Assembly (NCBI GenBank): GCA_009838035.1
Contig: VXSK01000003.1
Location: 225,945 to 289,944 of the forward strand
DNA length: 64,000 bases
Reading direction: 5' to 3'
From: Gammaproteobacteria bacterium
Lineage (GTDB): Bacteria; Pseudomonadota; Gammaproteobacteria; Steroidobacterales; Foliamicaceae
The notes under the pieces were generated by a model that saw only the letters and a program-made list of their open reading frames with translations, was not told the DNA's origin and made no database searches. The position numbers and the translations under genes are program-made. How positions within the stretch are numbered: position 1 is the stretch's first letter; every line of letters starts with the position of its first letter. Shown here one piece after another: positions 45,886 through 54,851 of this stretch.

Positions 45886-47079
45886 GTGTCCTTCGAAAAC
45901 CTGACCGCCGTTTCATCCGACTCGATTCTCGGCCTGGCCCAGGCCTTCCGCAGGGACCCTGCGCCCGAAAAGATCGACCTGACCGTGGGAATCTACCGGG
46001 ACGACGATGGGCAAACGCCCGTGATGCACGCCGTGGCCGAGGCGGAGCGTGCGCTGCTCGCCGCGCAGACGACCAAGTCCTATCTGCCGCCGATCGGGCT
46101 GCCCGGATACCGCACGCGAATTCGCCAGCTGGTTCTCGGCGAACTCGACGCCGGACTGGCCGATCGCACCGGTGTTCTCCAGACGACCGGCGGCTGCGGC
46201 GCGCTGCGCATTGGTGCCGAGTTGTTTGCCGTAGCTCAGCCGGACAAACCGGTTTACCTGAGCGATCCGACCTGGGGCAATCACCACGGCCTGATGTCAG
46301 GTGCGGGGCTCGGGATCAGCACCTACCCCTATTTCGATCTTGACGGGCATACCCTCACGATGGATGCGATGCTCGATTGCCTTCAGCGCGCGCCGGAACA
46401 GAGCCTGGTTGTCTTGCAGGCCTCCTGCCACAATCCGACCGGGGCGGATCCGGACGCCGAGGCCTGGGCAGCCATACTCGATCGGATCGAACAGCGCGCA
46501 CATCTGCCGTTTTTCGACCTCGCGTACCAGGGGCTGGGTGCGGGATTGCAGCAGGATGCCCTGCCGGTGCGCATGGCCGCAAAGCGCCTTGGGGAGTTCC
46601 TGGTGGCCGTGTCCTGCTCCAAGAATTTCGGTCTGTACCGCGAGCGCGCAGGCGCCCTGCTGATGGTTGCGGCAGACGCAGGTCAGAGGCGGGTGCTGGA
46701 ATCCCGGGTCAAGCAAATCGCACGCGGCATGTATTCCATGCCCCCCGCGCACGGAGCGTTGATCGTGGATCGCGTACTCGCCGATACGGGCCTCAGAAAT
46801 ACTTGGCGCCGGGAACTTGCCGTAATGTCGCAAAGGCTTGCCGTACTCCGAACGGGCCTCGCCCGGGCGCTGGCCGAGCGGCGACCTGACCTGGATTGCT
46901 CCTGGATCGCCACCGGAAATGGATTGTTCCTCCAGCTGGGAATCGATACGGGCGTTGTCGACCGGTTGAGGGACAAGAACCACATTTACATGGTTCGGGA
47001 CGGCCGGATCAACGTTGCCGGCCTGAATGGCCACAACCTTGCGGTTTTTGCTGACGCCCTCGCGCCGCGGCTTCCCTAG
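45886..47079 (+). CDS. Aspartate/aromatic aminotransferase (class I, AspC/TyrB type)
   Basis: The 397-residue PLP enzyme follows AspC/TyrB: KIDLTVGIYRDDDGQTPVM, YLPPIGLPGYR, ASCHNPTGADPD, PFFDLAYQGLGAGL, and the PLP Lys in AVSCSKNFGLYRERAG, with a substrate-carboxylate Arg later (GRINVAGLN). It exchanges amino groups between aromatic or acidic amino acids and 2-oxoacids. The start is GTG at 45886, 21 bp after the EthD-like gene. Third gene of the SDR unit. Converges with an aminopeptidase gene. Confidence 0.93.
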   Translation: MSFENLTAVSSDSILGLAQAFRRDPAPEKIDLTVGIYRDDDGQTPVMHAVAEAERALLAAQTTKSYLPPIGLPGYRTRIRQLVLGELDAGLADRTGVLQTTGGCGALRIGAELFAVAQPDKPVYLSDPTWGNHHGLMSGAGLGISTYPYFDLDGHTLTMDAMLDCLQRAPEQSLVVLQASCHNPTGADPDAEAWAAILDRIEQRAHLPFFDLAYQGLGAGLQQDALPVRMAAKRLGEFLVAVSCSKNFGLYRERAGALLMVAADAGQRRVLESRVKQIARGMYSMPPAHGALIVDRVLADTGLRNTWRRELAVMSQRLAVLRTGLARALAERRPDLDCSWIATGNGLFLQLGIDTGVVDRLRDKNHIYMVRDGRINVAGLNGHNLAVFADALAPRLP

Positions 47080-47097
47080 CTCCGGACAGCGCCAACC

Positions 47098-48060
47098 CTA
47101 CGCCCGGGCCTTCGCCAGCTTGTCCATCGTGGCGGTCATGGCTTCGGCCATTGCGGGTTCGCTGCTCATGTGGCCGGACGCCGGTGCGATGATCAGTTCG
47201 CTGCCCGGCCAGGCCTTGTGCAGTTCGTAAGAGGTTTTCGGAACCGCCACGATATCGTAGCGGCCGTGAATCAGGGTGCAGGGAATGTGCGTGATGCGGT
47301 CCAGTTCCTTCCATAACTGGTTCTCGCCCAAAAACCAGCGATGCTTGCGGAAGTGTTCGCCGATCCTTGCAATCGGCAATTGCGGCCCAGCGCTCAGGTC
47401 GTGGCGGACCTGTTCTTCGGTGGCCTCCAGATAGCAGGCGTAAAGTTCATACCGGCTGTAATCGCAGGCGGCGGTTTCACGCGCATGAGCAGGGAGCGTC
47501 TCGTCCTTGGCGATCCGGGCCAGTTCTTTCAGCTTCTTCTCATCGGGCACATCCGTGAGGTCCGTCTCGATCTTGTCGAATATATCCGGGAAGAAGTTCC
47601 GCAGCCCGGAACTGAACCACGCCGATTCCTCCTCCCGGGCCGTCCATGCGCCGCGGAGCACGATGGCGAGAACGCGGTCGGGGTGGGCCTGCGCGTACGC
47701 CAGCGCCAGTGTGGTTCCCCACGACCAGCCGGTGATTGCCCAACGCTTCACATCCAGCAATTCGCGAAGCAGTTCCAGGTCGGCGATGAGATGTTGCGTC
47801 GTGTTATTGCGCAATTCGCCCAACGGCAGCGACCTGCCGGAGCCCCTCTGGTCGTACATGAGCAGGCGGTACCGGTCCGGGTCGAAGAAACGGTGGTATT
47901 CGGGAATGCTGCCGACGCCGGGGCCGCCGTGAATTTCGACTACGGGGATCGCGCCCGGACTGCCATACTCCTCGAAATAGAGCTCGTGCCCGTCACCGGT
48001 GGGCAGCAACCCCGACCGCCTGGGCGACTGTTCGGGGTACTTGTAGTCCCACCCCTTCAT
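47098..48060 (-). CDS. Proline iminopeptidase (alpha/beta hydrolase, S33)
   Basis: The 320-residue enzyme has HGGPGVGSIPEYHRFFDPDRY, DQRGSGRS, the nucleophile elbow GWSWGTTLALAYAQ, and the C-terminal GRYDIVA (Asp) and SGHMSSEP (His). Such S33 peptidases release N-terminal Pro; relatives act on small amides. The start chosen is ATG 48060 (MKGWDYKYPEQS), preceded by AGGA at proper spacing. The frame is open to a GTG at 48126, which would overlap the divergent VOC gene by 11 bases. Whether it is peptidase or a catabolic hydrolase of the island is open. Confidence 0.87.
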   Translation of the reverse strand: MKGWDYKYPEQSPRRSGLLPTGDGHELYFEEYGSPGAIPVVEIHGGPGVGSIPEYHRFFDPDRYRLLMYDQRGSGRSLPLGELRNNTTQHLIADLELLRELLDVKRWAITGWSWGTTLALAYAQAHPDRVLAIVLRGAWTAREEESAWFSSGLRNFFPDIFDKIETDLTDVPDEKKLKELARIAKDETLPAHARETAACDYSRYELYACYLEATEEQVRHDLSAGPQLPIARIGEHFRKHRWFLGENQLWKELDRITHIPCTLIHGRYDIVAVPKTSYELHKAWPGSELIIAPASGHMSSEPAMAEAMTATMDKLAKARA

Positions 48061-48115
48061 GTCGAAATCCTGTGCACTAAAATCAGGCCCCGCAACAATT
48101 CGGGAATTATTGTAG
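48061..48115. promoter_or_regulatory. Divergent promoter region with interrupted inverted repeat
   Basis: The gap between the proline iminopeptidase and VOC genes contains ACAATTCGGGAATTATTGT (about 48094-48112), with matching ends ACAAT/ATTGT. It could be a regulator site; no sharp -10/-35 was identified and it differs from the TTGTATAC-type motif. Confidence 0.3.
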
Positions 48116-48631
48116 TTGTCGGTCACAGGGAAAATACGGGGTCTTCAACATGTCGGCCTGGTGGTGCCCGACGTCAGCGCCGCGACCGAGTTTTTCGTCT
48201 CAGGCCTGGGCGCCGAGCCGTTGTTCTCCGTGGGCCCGATCGAAGTCGACGACGAACGTGCCGAGCGCTACGACGTGAAGCCGGGATGCACGCTCGTCAG
48301 TCTGGCAATGCTTCGTATCGCCGATGGCCCCAACCTTGAGTTGATCCAGTTCGAGACAGATACCGGAGACCCCACCCCGCCGCGCAACGACCAGGCCGGA
48401 GGCCACCATCTTGCGTTTCAGGTTGACGACATCGACGAGACGGCGCGGCAACTGCTCAAGGCGGGAGCAAGTCGCTGCGGGACCCCCGCCAATGTACTGG
48501 GTGGACCCTTCGATGGTCTCGGCTGGCATTACTTGCGCACACCCTGGGGGAGTTACGTCGAATTGGTGGCGATTCCGGACGACGGAATCGGTTTCGAGCG
48601 CGGCGGCTCCCAGCGCTTGTTCAGGCCATGA
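48116..48631 (+). CDS. VOC (glyoxalase/dioxygenase-fold) protein
   Basis: The 171-residue protein has the vicinal-oxygen-chelate pattern: LQHVGLVVPDVSAATEFFV at the start, a second half with GGHHLAFQVDDIDETARQ, and WGSYVELV at the end. The His and Glu of those strands fit a metal site. VOC enzymes include glyoxalases, epimerases (methylmalonyl-CoA type) and dioxygenases. The only start is a TTG at 48116. It is coupled (ATGA) to a secreted alpha/beta hydrolase. No specific reaction can be assigned. Confidence 0.82.
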   Translation: MSVTGKIRGLQHVGLVVPDVSAATEFFVSGLGAEPLFSVGPIEVDDERAERYDVKPGCTLVSLAMLRIADGPNLELIQFETDTGDPTPPRNDQAGGHHLAFQVDDIDETARQLLKAGASRCGTPANVLGGPFDGLGWHYLRTPWGSYVELVAIPDDGIGFERGGSQRLFRP

Positions 48632-49563
48632 AAAGCGCGTTCCCGACGCCGCGAGTATTCGCTGCATTTCTGTGTGCCTGGGCGATTCTCGCTTCGGACT
48701 CGGGAGCGGCGCAGGCCAGAGTCCAGGAGAATGTCGTTTACGGCATGTACTCGGGCCTGGCGCTGCTGATGGATGTGCACTATCCCTCGGAGCCCAACGG
48801 GCATGGCGTACTATTCATACGCGGCAGCGGCTTTCACGCTCCGCTGGGCCTGGACGCCCGACCTCTGAAGGCGGCCCGCGACGAGCGCATGACCAGCCTG
48901 GTCGATGCCGGATACACGGTCTTCGCCATCAACCACCGGGCCGCGCCGCGATTCCGCTATCCCGCCGCCCACCAGGACGCCATTCGGGCCATGCGGTTCG
49001 TCCGCCATCACGCGCAGGACTTCGGGATCACTGCGGACAGGATCGGGGCGGTGGGCTCGTCTTCGGGCGGCACCCTCGCGCTTGCGCTCGGCGTAATCGA
49101 CGACTTCCCGCCCGCTACGGACACTAGCGCTGTCGGCAAGACCAGCAGCAAGGCGCAGGCTGTGGTTGCACTTGCCGCGCCCACCGACCTGGCACTCATG
49201 ATCAACAGCTGGGAGGGGGCCGTGGACCTGGTTGCGTCGTACATGGGCGCTCCGGTCTACTCGGACACCGGTGAAGGCGGACTTGAGACCGAACTGGAGC
49301 GCGACTATCGAATGGCTTCACCGATTTCACACGTGGACAGAAACGACGCCCCGTGCTTGCTCGTTCACGGTGACAAGGACATCGTGGTGCCCTTCGCGCA
49401 AAGCGAGGCTTTTGCAGATGCCATGCAGGATGCAGGGGGCACCGTGCGGCTGCTACGGGTTCCAGGCGGCGGACATCGGTTACCGCCACGCGCCGAAGGC
49501 CCCGAAGCCATGCAATTGCTTGAGGCCATGATCGACTGGCTTGACTTGTACCTGAGGCAATAG
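48628..49563 (+). CDS. Secreted alpha/beta hydrolase (esterase-like)
   Basis: The 311-residue protein has a signal peptide (about residues 1-28, ending GAAQA) and an alpha/beta hydrolase fold: oxyanion RGSGFH, AINHRAAPRFRYPAAHQD, the nucleophile elbow GAVGSSSGGTLALALG, the acid in HGDKDIVVPFAQ and the His in PGGGHRLPP. It resembles small acetyl- or feruloyl-esterase-like hydrolases that act on polymer decorations. Its ATG overlaps the VOC stop. As an exported enzyme next to a glycan locus, it may remove ester groups from the carbohydrate. Confidence 0.85.
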   Translation: MKSAFPTPRVFAAFLCAWAILASDSGAAQARVQENVVYGMYSGLALLMDVHYPSEPNGHGVLFIRGSGFHAPLGLDARPLKAARDERMTSLVDAGYTVFAINHRAAPRFRYPAAHQDAIRAMRFVRHHAQDFGITADRIGAVGSSSGGTLALALGVIDDFPPATDTSAVGKTSSKAQAVVALAAPTDLALMINSWEGAVDLVASYMGAPVYSDTGEGGLETELERDYRMASPISHVDRNDAPCLLVHGDKDIVVPFAQSEAFADAMQDAGGTVRLLRVPGGGHRLPPRAEGPEAMQLLEAMIDWLDLYLRQ

Positions 49564-49579
49564 CCGTCATTTAAGGCGC

Positions 49580-50425
49580 TCAGCACACACTGACAAAGCG
49601 CTGCTTCGCCACTTCCAGGACCTCGGCGGCCGGTCGCTTCCACCAGTTAAGCGCAGAAAAAATCTCCACCTCGCAGACGCCCCCGTACCCGGCCCGGTCG
49701 ACCCAGCCGCGCACCCGCGGGATGTCGATGATGCCGTCACCCATCATCCCGCGGTCATAGACAAGGTCCCGGGTCGGCACCAACCAGTCGCACAGATGAA
49801 GGCCGAGGATCCGGTTTGCTTCGCCGGCCCGCGCGATCTCTGCGCGCAGATTGGGGTCCCACCACACGTGGTAGAGGTCGATGACCACGCCCAGCCCTTC
49901 GCCCAGGCTGTCGCAAAGATCGTTGGCCTGGGCCAATGTGTTCACGCAGGAGCGGTCGGAGGCATACATGGGATGCAGCGGCTCGATACCGAGCGGAATT
50001 CCCGCAGAACGGGCTTCCGGCAGGACCTCCGAGATAAGCTCCGCAATCTGCTCCCTTGCCTTGGCTATATCCCTTGATCCCCCGGGCAGCCCCCCGCATA
50101 CCAGCACAAGGCATCCGGCGCCGATCGCACCGGCCTGTTCGATGCCTCGCAGGTTGTCATCGATGGCCGCCTGGCGCTCGCGCGCGCCTGCGTAAGGAAA
50201 AGATCCACCACGGCAAAGGCCGCTGATCGACATACCGTAGTCGCTGATCAGGCGTTTGGCGCGCCCGATCCCGCAGTGTTCCAGTTGATCACGCCAGGGA
50301 GCGATCGTGGCGATACCCGCCTCGCTGCAACCCACCACCGCCTCCTCGAATGTCCATTGCTCGCGGACAGTCGCCAGGTTCATCGACAGGCGCTCCAGAG
50401 ACATGGAGCGCGGCGCCGCGCTCAT
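49580..50425 (-). CDS. Sugar phosphate isomerase/epimerase-like TIM barrel (AP endonuclease 2 family)
   Basis: The 281-residue protein resembles the xylose-isomerase-like TIM barrel of AP endonuclease family 2 sugar epimerases: SMNLATVREQWTFEEAVVG, GIPLGIEPLHPMYASDRSCVN, LGVVIDLYHVWWDPNL, LHLCDWLVP and CEVEIFSALNWW, with Glu/Asp/His metal ligands at the strand ends. It is the last gene of a five-gene minus-strand operon; the ATG at 50425 overlaps the DUF993 stop (ATGA). Such proteins with Gfo/Idh/MocA partners act in 3-keto-sugar, inositol-like and glycoside catabolism. Confidence 0.85.
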   Translation of the reverse strand: MSAAPRSMSLERLSMNLATVREQWTFEEAVVGCSEAGIATIAPWRDQLEHCGIGRAKRLISDYGMSISGLCRGGSFPYAGARERQAAIDDNLRGIEQAGAIGAGCLVLVCGGLPGGSRDIAKAREQIAELISEVLPEARSAGIPLGIEPLHPMYASDRSCVNTLAQANDLCDSLGEGLGVVIDLYHVWWDPNLRAEIARAGEANRILGLHLCDWLVPTRDLVYDRGMMGDGIIDIPRVRGWVDRAGYGGVCEVEIFSALNWWKRPAAEVLEVAKQRFVSVC

Positions 50426-51576
50426 TGTTCGATCCCCCACACCGCCAGCAGCCCGGTCATGCGGTGAACGGCGAATTCCGGATCGCGCAACAGACCCGCC
50501 TCCGCGGCAAGCCGGAACACGTCCGAAAGGTGCACAATCGATCGCGCCGACTGCATTCCGCCGAGCATGCAGAAATGCTGCTGGTGGCCGTTCAGCCACG
50601 CCAGAAACACTACGCCGGTCTTGTAGAACCTGGTGGGGTTCTCGAAGATCTTGCGGCTCAGCGGGATCGCAGGCCTGAGAATCCGATGAAATTCCTCCGC
50701 ATTGCCCCGGGCAAGATGGTTAAGCGCCTGCGCCGCCAGGGGAGCGATGGGATCGAAGATACCGAGCAAGGCGTCGCTATGACCGATTTCATCGCCGGCG
50801 ATCAGCTCCGCAAAGTTGAAGTCATCGCCGGTATACATTCGCACACCCGACGGCAGCCGCCGCCGGAAATCGATCTCCACGTCCTTGTCGAGCAGCGACA
50901 ACTTGATTCCGTCGATCCGGTCGGCATGCGCACGCAGGAGTTCGAGACAGGTATCCATGGCGCGTGACGGGTCGGAGCTTCCCCAGTAACCGGCCAGCGC
51001 CGAATCGAACATCGGTCCCAGCCAGTGCAGGATTACCGGTTCCCGGACCTGTTCGAGCAGGCGCCCATAGACGCTGAGGTAATCCTGTTCGTCTCGGGCG
51101 GCGCGGGCAAGAGCGCGGCTGGGAAGTAGGACGATCGGCGCTCCGACCGCTTCGGCCGCTTCGATCTGGGTCTCATAGGCCTGGCGAACATCTTCCAGGC
51201 CGGCCGCGCGGGCGGGATCGAGATGGTCGGTGCCCACTCCCGCCGCCATCGCGGCGCCCTTCCGGGTCCGGCAATCCGCCGCCGTGCGACGGATCAGCTC
51301 AAGAGCCTGCGGCCATCCCAGACCCATGCTGCGCTGCGCCGTGTCCATGGCCTCCGCCACCGCGAATCCCAGGTCCCAAAGGTGGCGGCGAAACGCGAGC
51401 GTCGCGTCCCAGTCGATTGCCCCGGAATCGAACCAGTTCACGCCCGCGCGGGCGTCGGCAACCACGTGCGCGGCCGCGTAGGCAACCCGGTTCCAGCGCG
51501 CAGGTTCAATCGAACAATCCTTCCGGGGCGGCAGGCTGAATTCGACCAGCGACCCGTCGCTTTGGGGCAATCTCAT
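50422..51576 (-). CDS. DUF993 protein (dihydrodipicolinate-synthase-like TIM barrel)
   Basis: The 384-residue protein is of the DUF993 family, a relative of the class I aldolase DapA group: VNWFDSGAIDWDATLAFRRHL, EAMDTAQRSMGLGWPQ, PVILHWLGPMFDSALAGYW, DGIKLSLLDKDVEI (the aldolase Lys region), and MYTGDDFNFAELI. A lyase acting on a sugar-derived acid is a reasonable guess; no activity is known for the family to me. The ATG at 51576 overlaps the Gfo/Idh/MocA stop (ATGA). DUF993 genes recur beside Gfo/Idh/MocA and TIM epimerases in sugar operons. Confidence 0.85.
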   Translation of the reverse strand: MRLPQSDGSLVEFSLPPRKDCSIEPARWNRVAYAAAHVVADARAGVNWFDSGAIDWDATLAFRRHLWDLGFAVAEAMDTAQRSMGLGWPQALELIRRTAADCRTRKGAAMAAGVGTDHLDPARAAGLEDVRQAYETQIEAAEAVGAPIVLLPSRALARAARDEQDYLSVYGRLLEQVREPVILHWLGPMFDSALAGYWGSSDPSRAMDTCLELLRAHADRIDGIKLSLLDKDVEIDFRRRLPSGVRMYTGDDFNFAELIAGDEIGHSDALLGIFDPIAPLAAQALNHLARGNAEEFHRILRPAIPLSRKIFENPTRFYKTGVVFLAWLNGHQQHFCMLGGMQSARSIVHLSDVFRLAAEAGLLRDPEFAVHRMTGLLAVWGIEQ

Positions 51577-52745
51577 GGCCCGGGCCCGCCACTCCCGTCG
51601 GGCAACGCGGGAACGTCCAGCCACCGGCGCCGTTTCCAGCTCTCGATGGCGAGTTCGGCGAGCTGCACGCCCTTGGCAGCTTCCGCAAGCGTCCAGGACC
51701 AGGCGTCACCGTCCGCCACATGCCGCAGGAAGAGCTCCCACTGCACCTTGAAACCGTTGTCGTAGCGCTCCGAGCCGGTAATCTCCTGCCAATCGGCAAA
51801 GAAGTCCGCCGTTTGTGGCTCAACCGGATTCCAGACAGGCCGTGGCGTATCGGCGCGGTCCTGAGTGAAGCAGCGGGTCAGGCCGGCGACCGCCGAACCC
51901 TTCGTTCCGTCCACCTGGAATTCGACAAGGTCGTCTCTACGGACCCGCACGCACCAGGAACTGTTCATCGTCGCAACTATCCCTCCGTCGAGCTCGAACA
52001 TCGCATACGCGGCATCGTCGGCGTCGGCGACGTATTGCCGGCCCTGCTCGTCGACTCTCTCCGGAATATGGTTCGCGCCGAGACAGCAGACCGCACGAAT
52101 TTCGCCGAACAGGTTGTCCAGCACATAACGCCAGTGGCAGAACATGTCCAGGATGATTCCGCCGCCGTCCGCCGCCCGGTAGTTCCAGCTCGGACGCTGC
52201 GCCGCCCTGCCCTGTCCCTCGAATACCCAGTAGCCGAAATCGCCGCGCACCGAAAGGATCCGGCCGAAGAACCCGCTGTCGCGCAGCCGGGCGAGCTTCT
52301 GCAGGCCGGGAAGAAACAACTTGTCCTGCACGGCACCGTTCTTGATGCCCGCCGCCTGCGCATGCCTCGCGACCGTAATCGCATCACCGAGCGATGACGC
52401 GCTCGGTTTCTCGCAGTAGACATGCTTGCCTGCCGCGATCGCCCGTTTGAGAATCGCAGCCCGCATGTTCGTCGGGCCCGCGTCGAAGAATATTTCGTCG
52501 GCCGGGTCCGACAACGCCGTATCGAGGTCGGTCGTCCAGCGTTCGACGCCGAAACGTTTCGCGAGCGACCTGAGTTTTTGCGCATTGCGGCCGACAAGGA
52601 TGGGCTCCGGAACCAGTCTGCCGCCATCCCGCAGGACACAGCCGCCCTGGTCCCGTATCGCGATTACGGAGCGCTCGAGGTGCTGGTTCGCGCCCATACG
52701 GCCCGTTACACCGTTCATGACGATCCCTATCCGGCGCTCAGTCAT
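51573..52745 (-). CDS. Gfo/Idh/MocA family oxidoreductase, first of three
   Basis: The 390-residue NAD(P)-dependent oxidoreductase has a Rossmann start RRIGIVMNGVTGRMGANQHL, DEIFFDAGPTNMRAAILKRAI, then GKHVYCEKPSASSLGDAI (the CEKP motif with its Lys) and VQDKLFLPGLQKLARL. Such enzymes oxidise or reduce sugar ring hydroxyls, often at C3. The ATG at 52745 overlaps the upstream stop by 8 bases. Its Rossmann loop (MNGVTGRMG) differs from that of the two upstream paralogues, so they probably act at different steps. Confidence 0.88.
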   Translation of the reverse strand: MTERRIGIVMNGVTGRMGANQHLERSVIAIRDQGGCVLRDGGRLVPEPILVGRNAQKLRSLAKRFGVERWTTDLDTALSDPADEIFFDAGPTNMRAAILKRAIAAGKHVYCEKPSASSLGDAITVARHAQAAGIKNGAVQDKLFLPGLQKLARLRDSGFFGRILSVRGDFGYWVFEGQGRAAQRPSWNYRAADGGGIILDMFCHWRYVLDNLFGEIRAVCCLGANHIPERVDEQGRQYVADADDAAYAMFELDGGIVATMNSSWCVRVRRDDLVEFQVDGTKGSAVAGLTRCFTQDRADTPRPVWNPVEPQTADFFADWQEITGSERYDNGFKVQWELFLRHVADGDAWSWTLAEAAKGVQLAELAIESWKRRRWLDVPALPDGSGGPGP

Positions 52746-53847
52746 TGCGTGTTTCTCCCCCGGCATTCTCCGGTTCCGCCCGCCAGCCATCGTAGTAGGC
52801 ATGATCGGCGCCTAGCGGCAACTCGACTTCCGTGGCGTGGTCGGCCGAATAGTACATGGCGGTCAGCAGTTCCACTGATCGACGAGCATCCTCCAGCGTC
52901 ACCGGCGCCGGGTGTCCATGCGTAAGGCAGTCGTGCAGCGCATCGAACTGCGCCTCGAATTGCTCGCGTTTCGTGTTTGCGGCAGCAATGATTTCCGCGA
53001 TCGCGTCCTGGTCGGAGGAATCGGCAGCCACGAATCGCCAGGGCGGCTGTTCCCAGCGGGTCATGTCGACGACGCCCTCGATCGAGACCCGCTCGAATAC
53101 GAAGCAGAAACGAGTCTGCTCCAGTTTGCTGTCCAGGTTCGCCGCGGAAGTTGCGAGGCTGCCGTCACCGAAAACGAAAGTCGCCGCGGCCAGGTCCTCC
53201 GTTTCGTGCCCTTCGCGAATGCTGGCCGCGCGCGCAAACACGCGCTTCGGCATTCCGACGACCGCGCAGAGGATGTCGTGCGCATGGATGGCATGGCTGG
53301 CCAGCGTCCCTCCCAGGTCATGCCGCCAACTGCCGCGTCCGGACGGGCGAAAGTAGCTGTCGTCCCGGAACCAGAAATTCTCGACGGTGGAAAGCCGATG
53401 GTTTCCGAGCAATCCCGCATCCCTGAGCGCCAGCGTCTTGCGAACCTGCGGATCGAATCGATACTGGAATATCGGAAAGAGACGCCTTTGCGCGCGCCGC
53501 TCGAGTTCGCCGAGCGTGTCGATGTCACGCAGCGACCCTGCAATGGGCTTCTCGCAGAGCACGTGGCGTCCGCCCGCAAGGACCTCGGCCGCCTGTCGAA
53601 CATGCAGGAACGGGGGGGTGCACAAGTCGACAAGCTCCACATCTTCAATCTGCACGATTTCCTTCAGCGTTTCGCATACGCGACCCACTCCGTGCGCTTT
53701 TGCAAACGCCCGGGCCTTGTGCAGGTCCGTATCGAAAACCGCCGCAAGGCGAAAGCGCGGCGCAAGCGCCTTGTAGGCCCGCGCGTGAAAATCGGCGATC
53801 GCGCCGGCGCCGACGATTGCCACGCGGACCGTTGAGGAGCCCGTCAT
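52738..53847 (-). CDS. Gfo/Idh/MocA family oxidoreductase, second of three
   Basis: The 369-residue protein has the NAD(P)-binding VAIVGAGAIADFHARAYKAL, VDLCTPPFLHVRQAAEVL, GRHVLCEKPIAGSLRDIDTL (conserved Lys in EKP) and LGGTLASHAIHAHDILCAVVG, with the His/Asp pair expected for the second domain. The start ATG 53847 overlaps the third paralogue's stop (ATGA); a TTG three codons upstream is less likely. Part of the five-gene sugar operon. Confidence 0.9.
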   Translation of the reverse strand: MTGSSTVRVAIVGAGAIADFHARAYKALAPRFRLAAVFDTDLHKARAFAKAHGVGRVCETLKEIVQIEDVELVDLCTPPFLHVRQAAEVLAGGRHVLCEKPIAGSLRDIDTLGELERRAQRRLFPIFQYRFDPQVRKTLALRDAGLLGNHRLSTVENFWFRDDSYFRPSGRGSWRHDLGGTLASHAIHAHDILCAVVGMPKRVFARAASIREGHETEDLAAATFVFGDGSLATSAANLDSKLEQTRFCFVFERVSIEGVVDMTRWEQPPWRFVAADSSDQDAIAEIIAAANTKREQFEAQFDALHDCLTHGHPAPVTLEDARRSVELLTAMYYSADHATEVELPLGADHAYYDGWRAEPENAGGETRND

Positions 53848-54851
53848 CGGACACAAGGCCAGCGCGACTCGGCGAGTTCCTGGGCCTGGATCGCCAGCTC
53901 CATCGTCCGAAACGAAATCTCATGTGAAATCGACCGGTCCGTGCGGTCGCGAATATCGGCGATCAGCTTCGAATAGAAATCCAGCGGCGCGTGTTCGCAT
54001 TCCATTCTCTCGATGCCCCGCGAATCTACGACGTACAGAACGTCCCAGGATTCAGGCCTTCCGACATCAACCGTCTTGCGCACGTCGAGGTAACCCTTCG
54101 TCCCGGTAATCATCGTGCGCACGTCGCCCCATTCGCCCAGACCGTCCGGGGTCATCCAGTCCACGCGGGCGTAGCCCCTGACCCGCCCGCTGCGTAGGAT
54201 GATGTCGCCACTGTCGAAGAACCCGTCGCGTCCACCGAAGCAGGCAATGCTGGCGTCCACGAGCTCCGCGGCAGGGTCGGCAGTGATGGTGAGGAACTGG
54301 GCGATCTGGTGGCAACCGATGTCAACCATGATTCCGCCATTGCGGGCGGGATCGTAAAACCATTCAGGCCGCGCCTCTCCCAGTCGGTGCGGCGCCATGC
54401 CGGCGACGCTGACGAGTTCGCCGATACGGCCTTCCCGGTAGAGCTTGAGGGCCCTGTCAAATGCGCCCGAAAGCAACTCGCCGAATACGACAAGGAACCG
54501 CCGTCCGGTTTCGCCCTGCACCCTGCGAACATCGGCGAGTTGCCCGGCGGTAATCGCAGGCGGCTTGTCGACGATCACGTCCTTGCCCGCCCTCATCGCC
54601 CTGCAGGCCACGCCCGCCCGTTCCGACGGAAGGCCGCACAAAACCACGGCCTGCACGCCCTTCCGCCCGAGAATGGATGCTGCGTCCTTCTCCCGGCGGG
54701 CGCCGGCATACCGTTCGGCAAATGCGGCGCGCCCCGCGTCTTCGTCACCGCAGAAACCGGCCAGCCGCGCACCCGCTCCGATCAACCCGTCGACGATGTC
54801 GTAAACATGGGCGTGGTGGGTTCCGATTACTGCGAAATCAATTGACGGCAT
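53844..54851 (-). CDS. Gfo/Idh/MocA family oxidoreductase, third of three (operon leader)
   Basis: The 335-residue protein starts MPSIDFAVIGTHHAHVYDIV and has GVQAVVLCGLPSERAGVACRAM, GKDVIVDKPPAITAGQL, and GGIMVDIGCHQIAQFLTI with its catalytic-like His. The dinucleotide loop GTHHAH is unusual and replaces the normal GxGxxG. ATG 54851 has AGGAG at proper spacing, so it is the start; the open frame before it is the promoter region. It heads the operon and faces the operator-like repeats at 54912-54932. Confidence 0.88.
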   Translation of the reverse strand: MPSIDFAVIGTHHAHVYDIVDGLIGAGARLAGFCGDEDAGRAAFAERYAGARREKDAASILGRKGVQAVVLCGLPSERAGVACRAMRAGKDVIVDKPPAITAGQLADVRRVQGETGRRFLVVFGELLSGAFDRALKLYREGRIGELVSVAGMAPHRLGEARPEWFYDPARNGGIMVDIGCHQIAQFLTITADPAAELVDASIACFGGRDGFFDSGDIILRSGRVRGYARVDWMTPDGLGEWGDVRTMITGTKGYLDVRKTVDVGRPESWDVLYVVDSRGIERMECEHAPLDFYSKLIADIRDRTDRSISHEISFRTMELAIQAQELAESRWPCVR

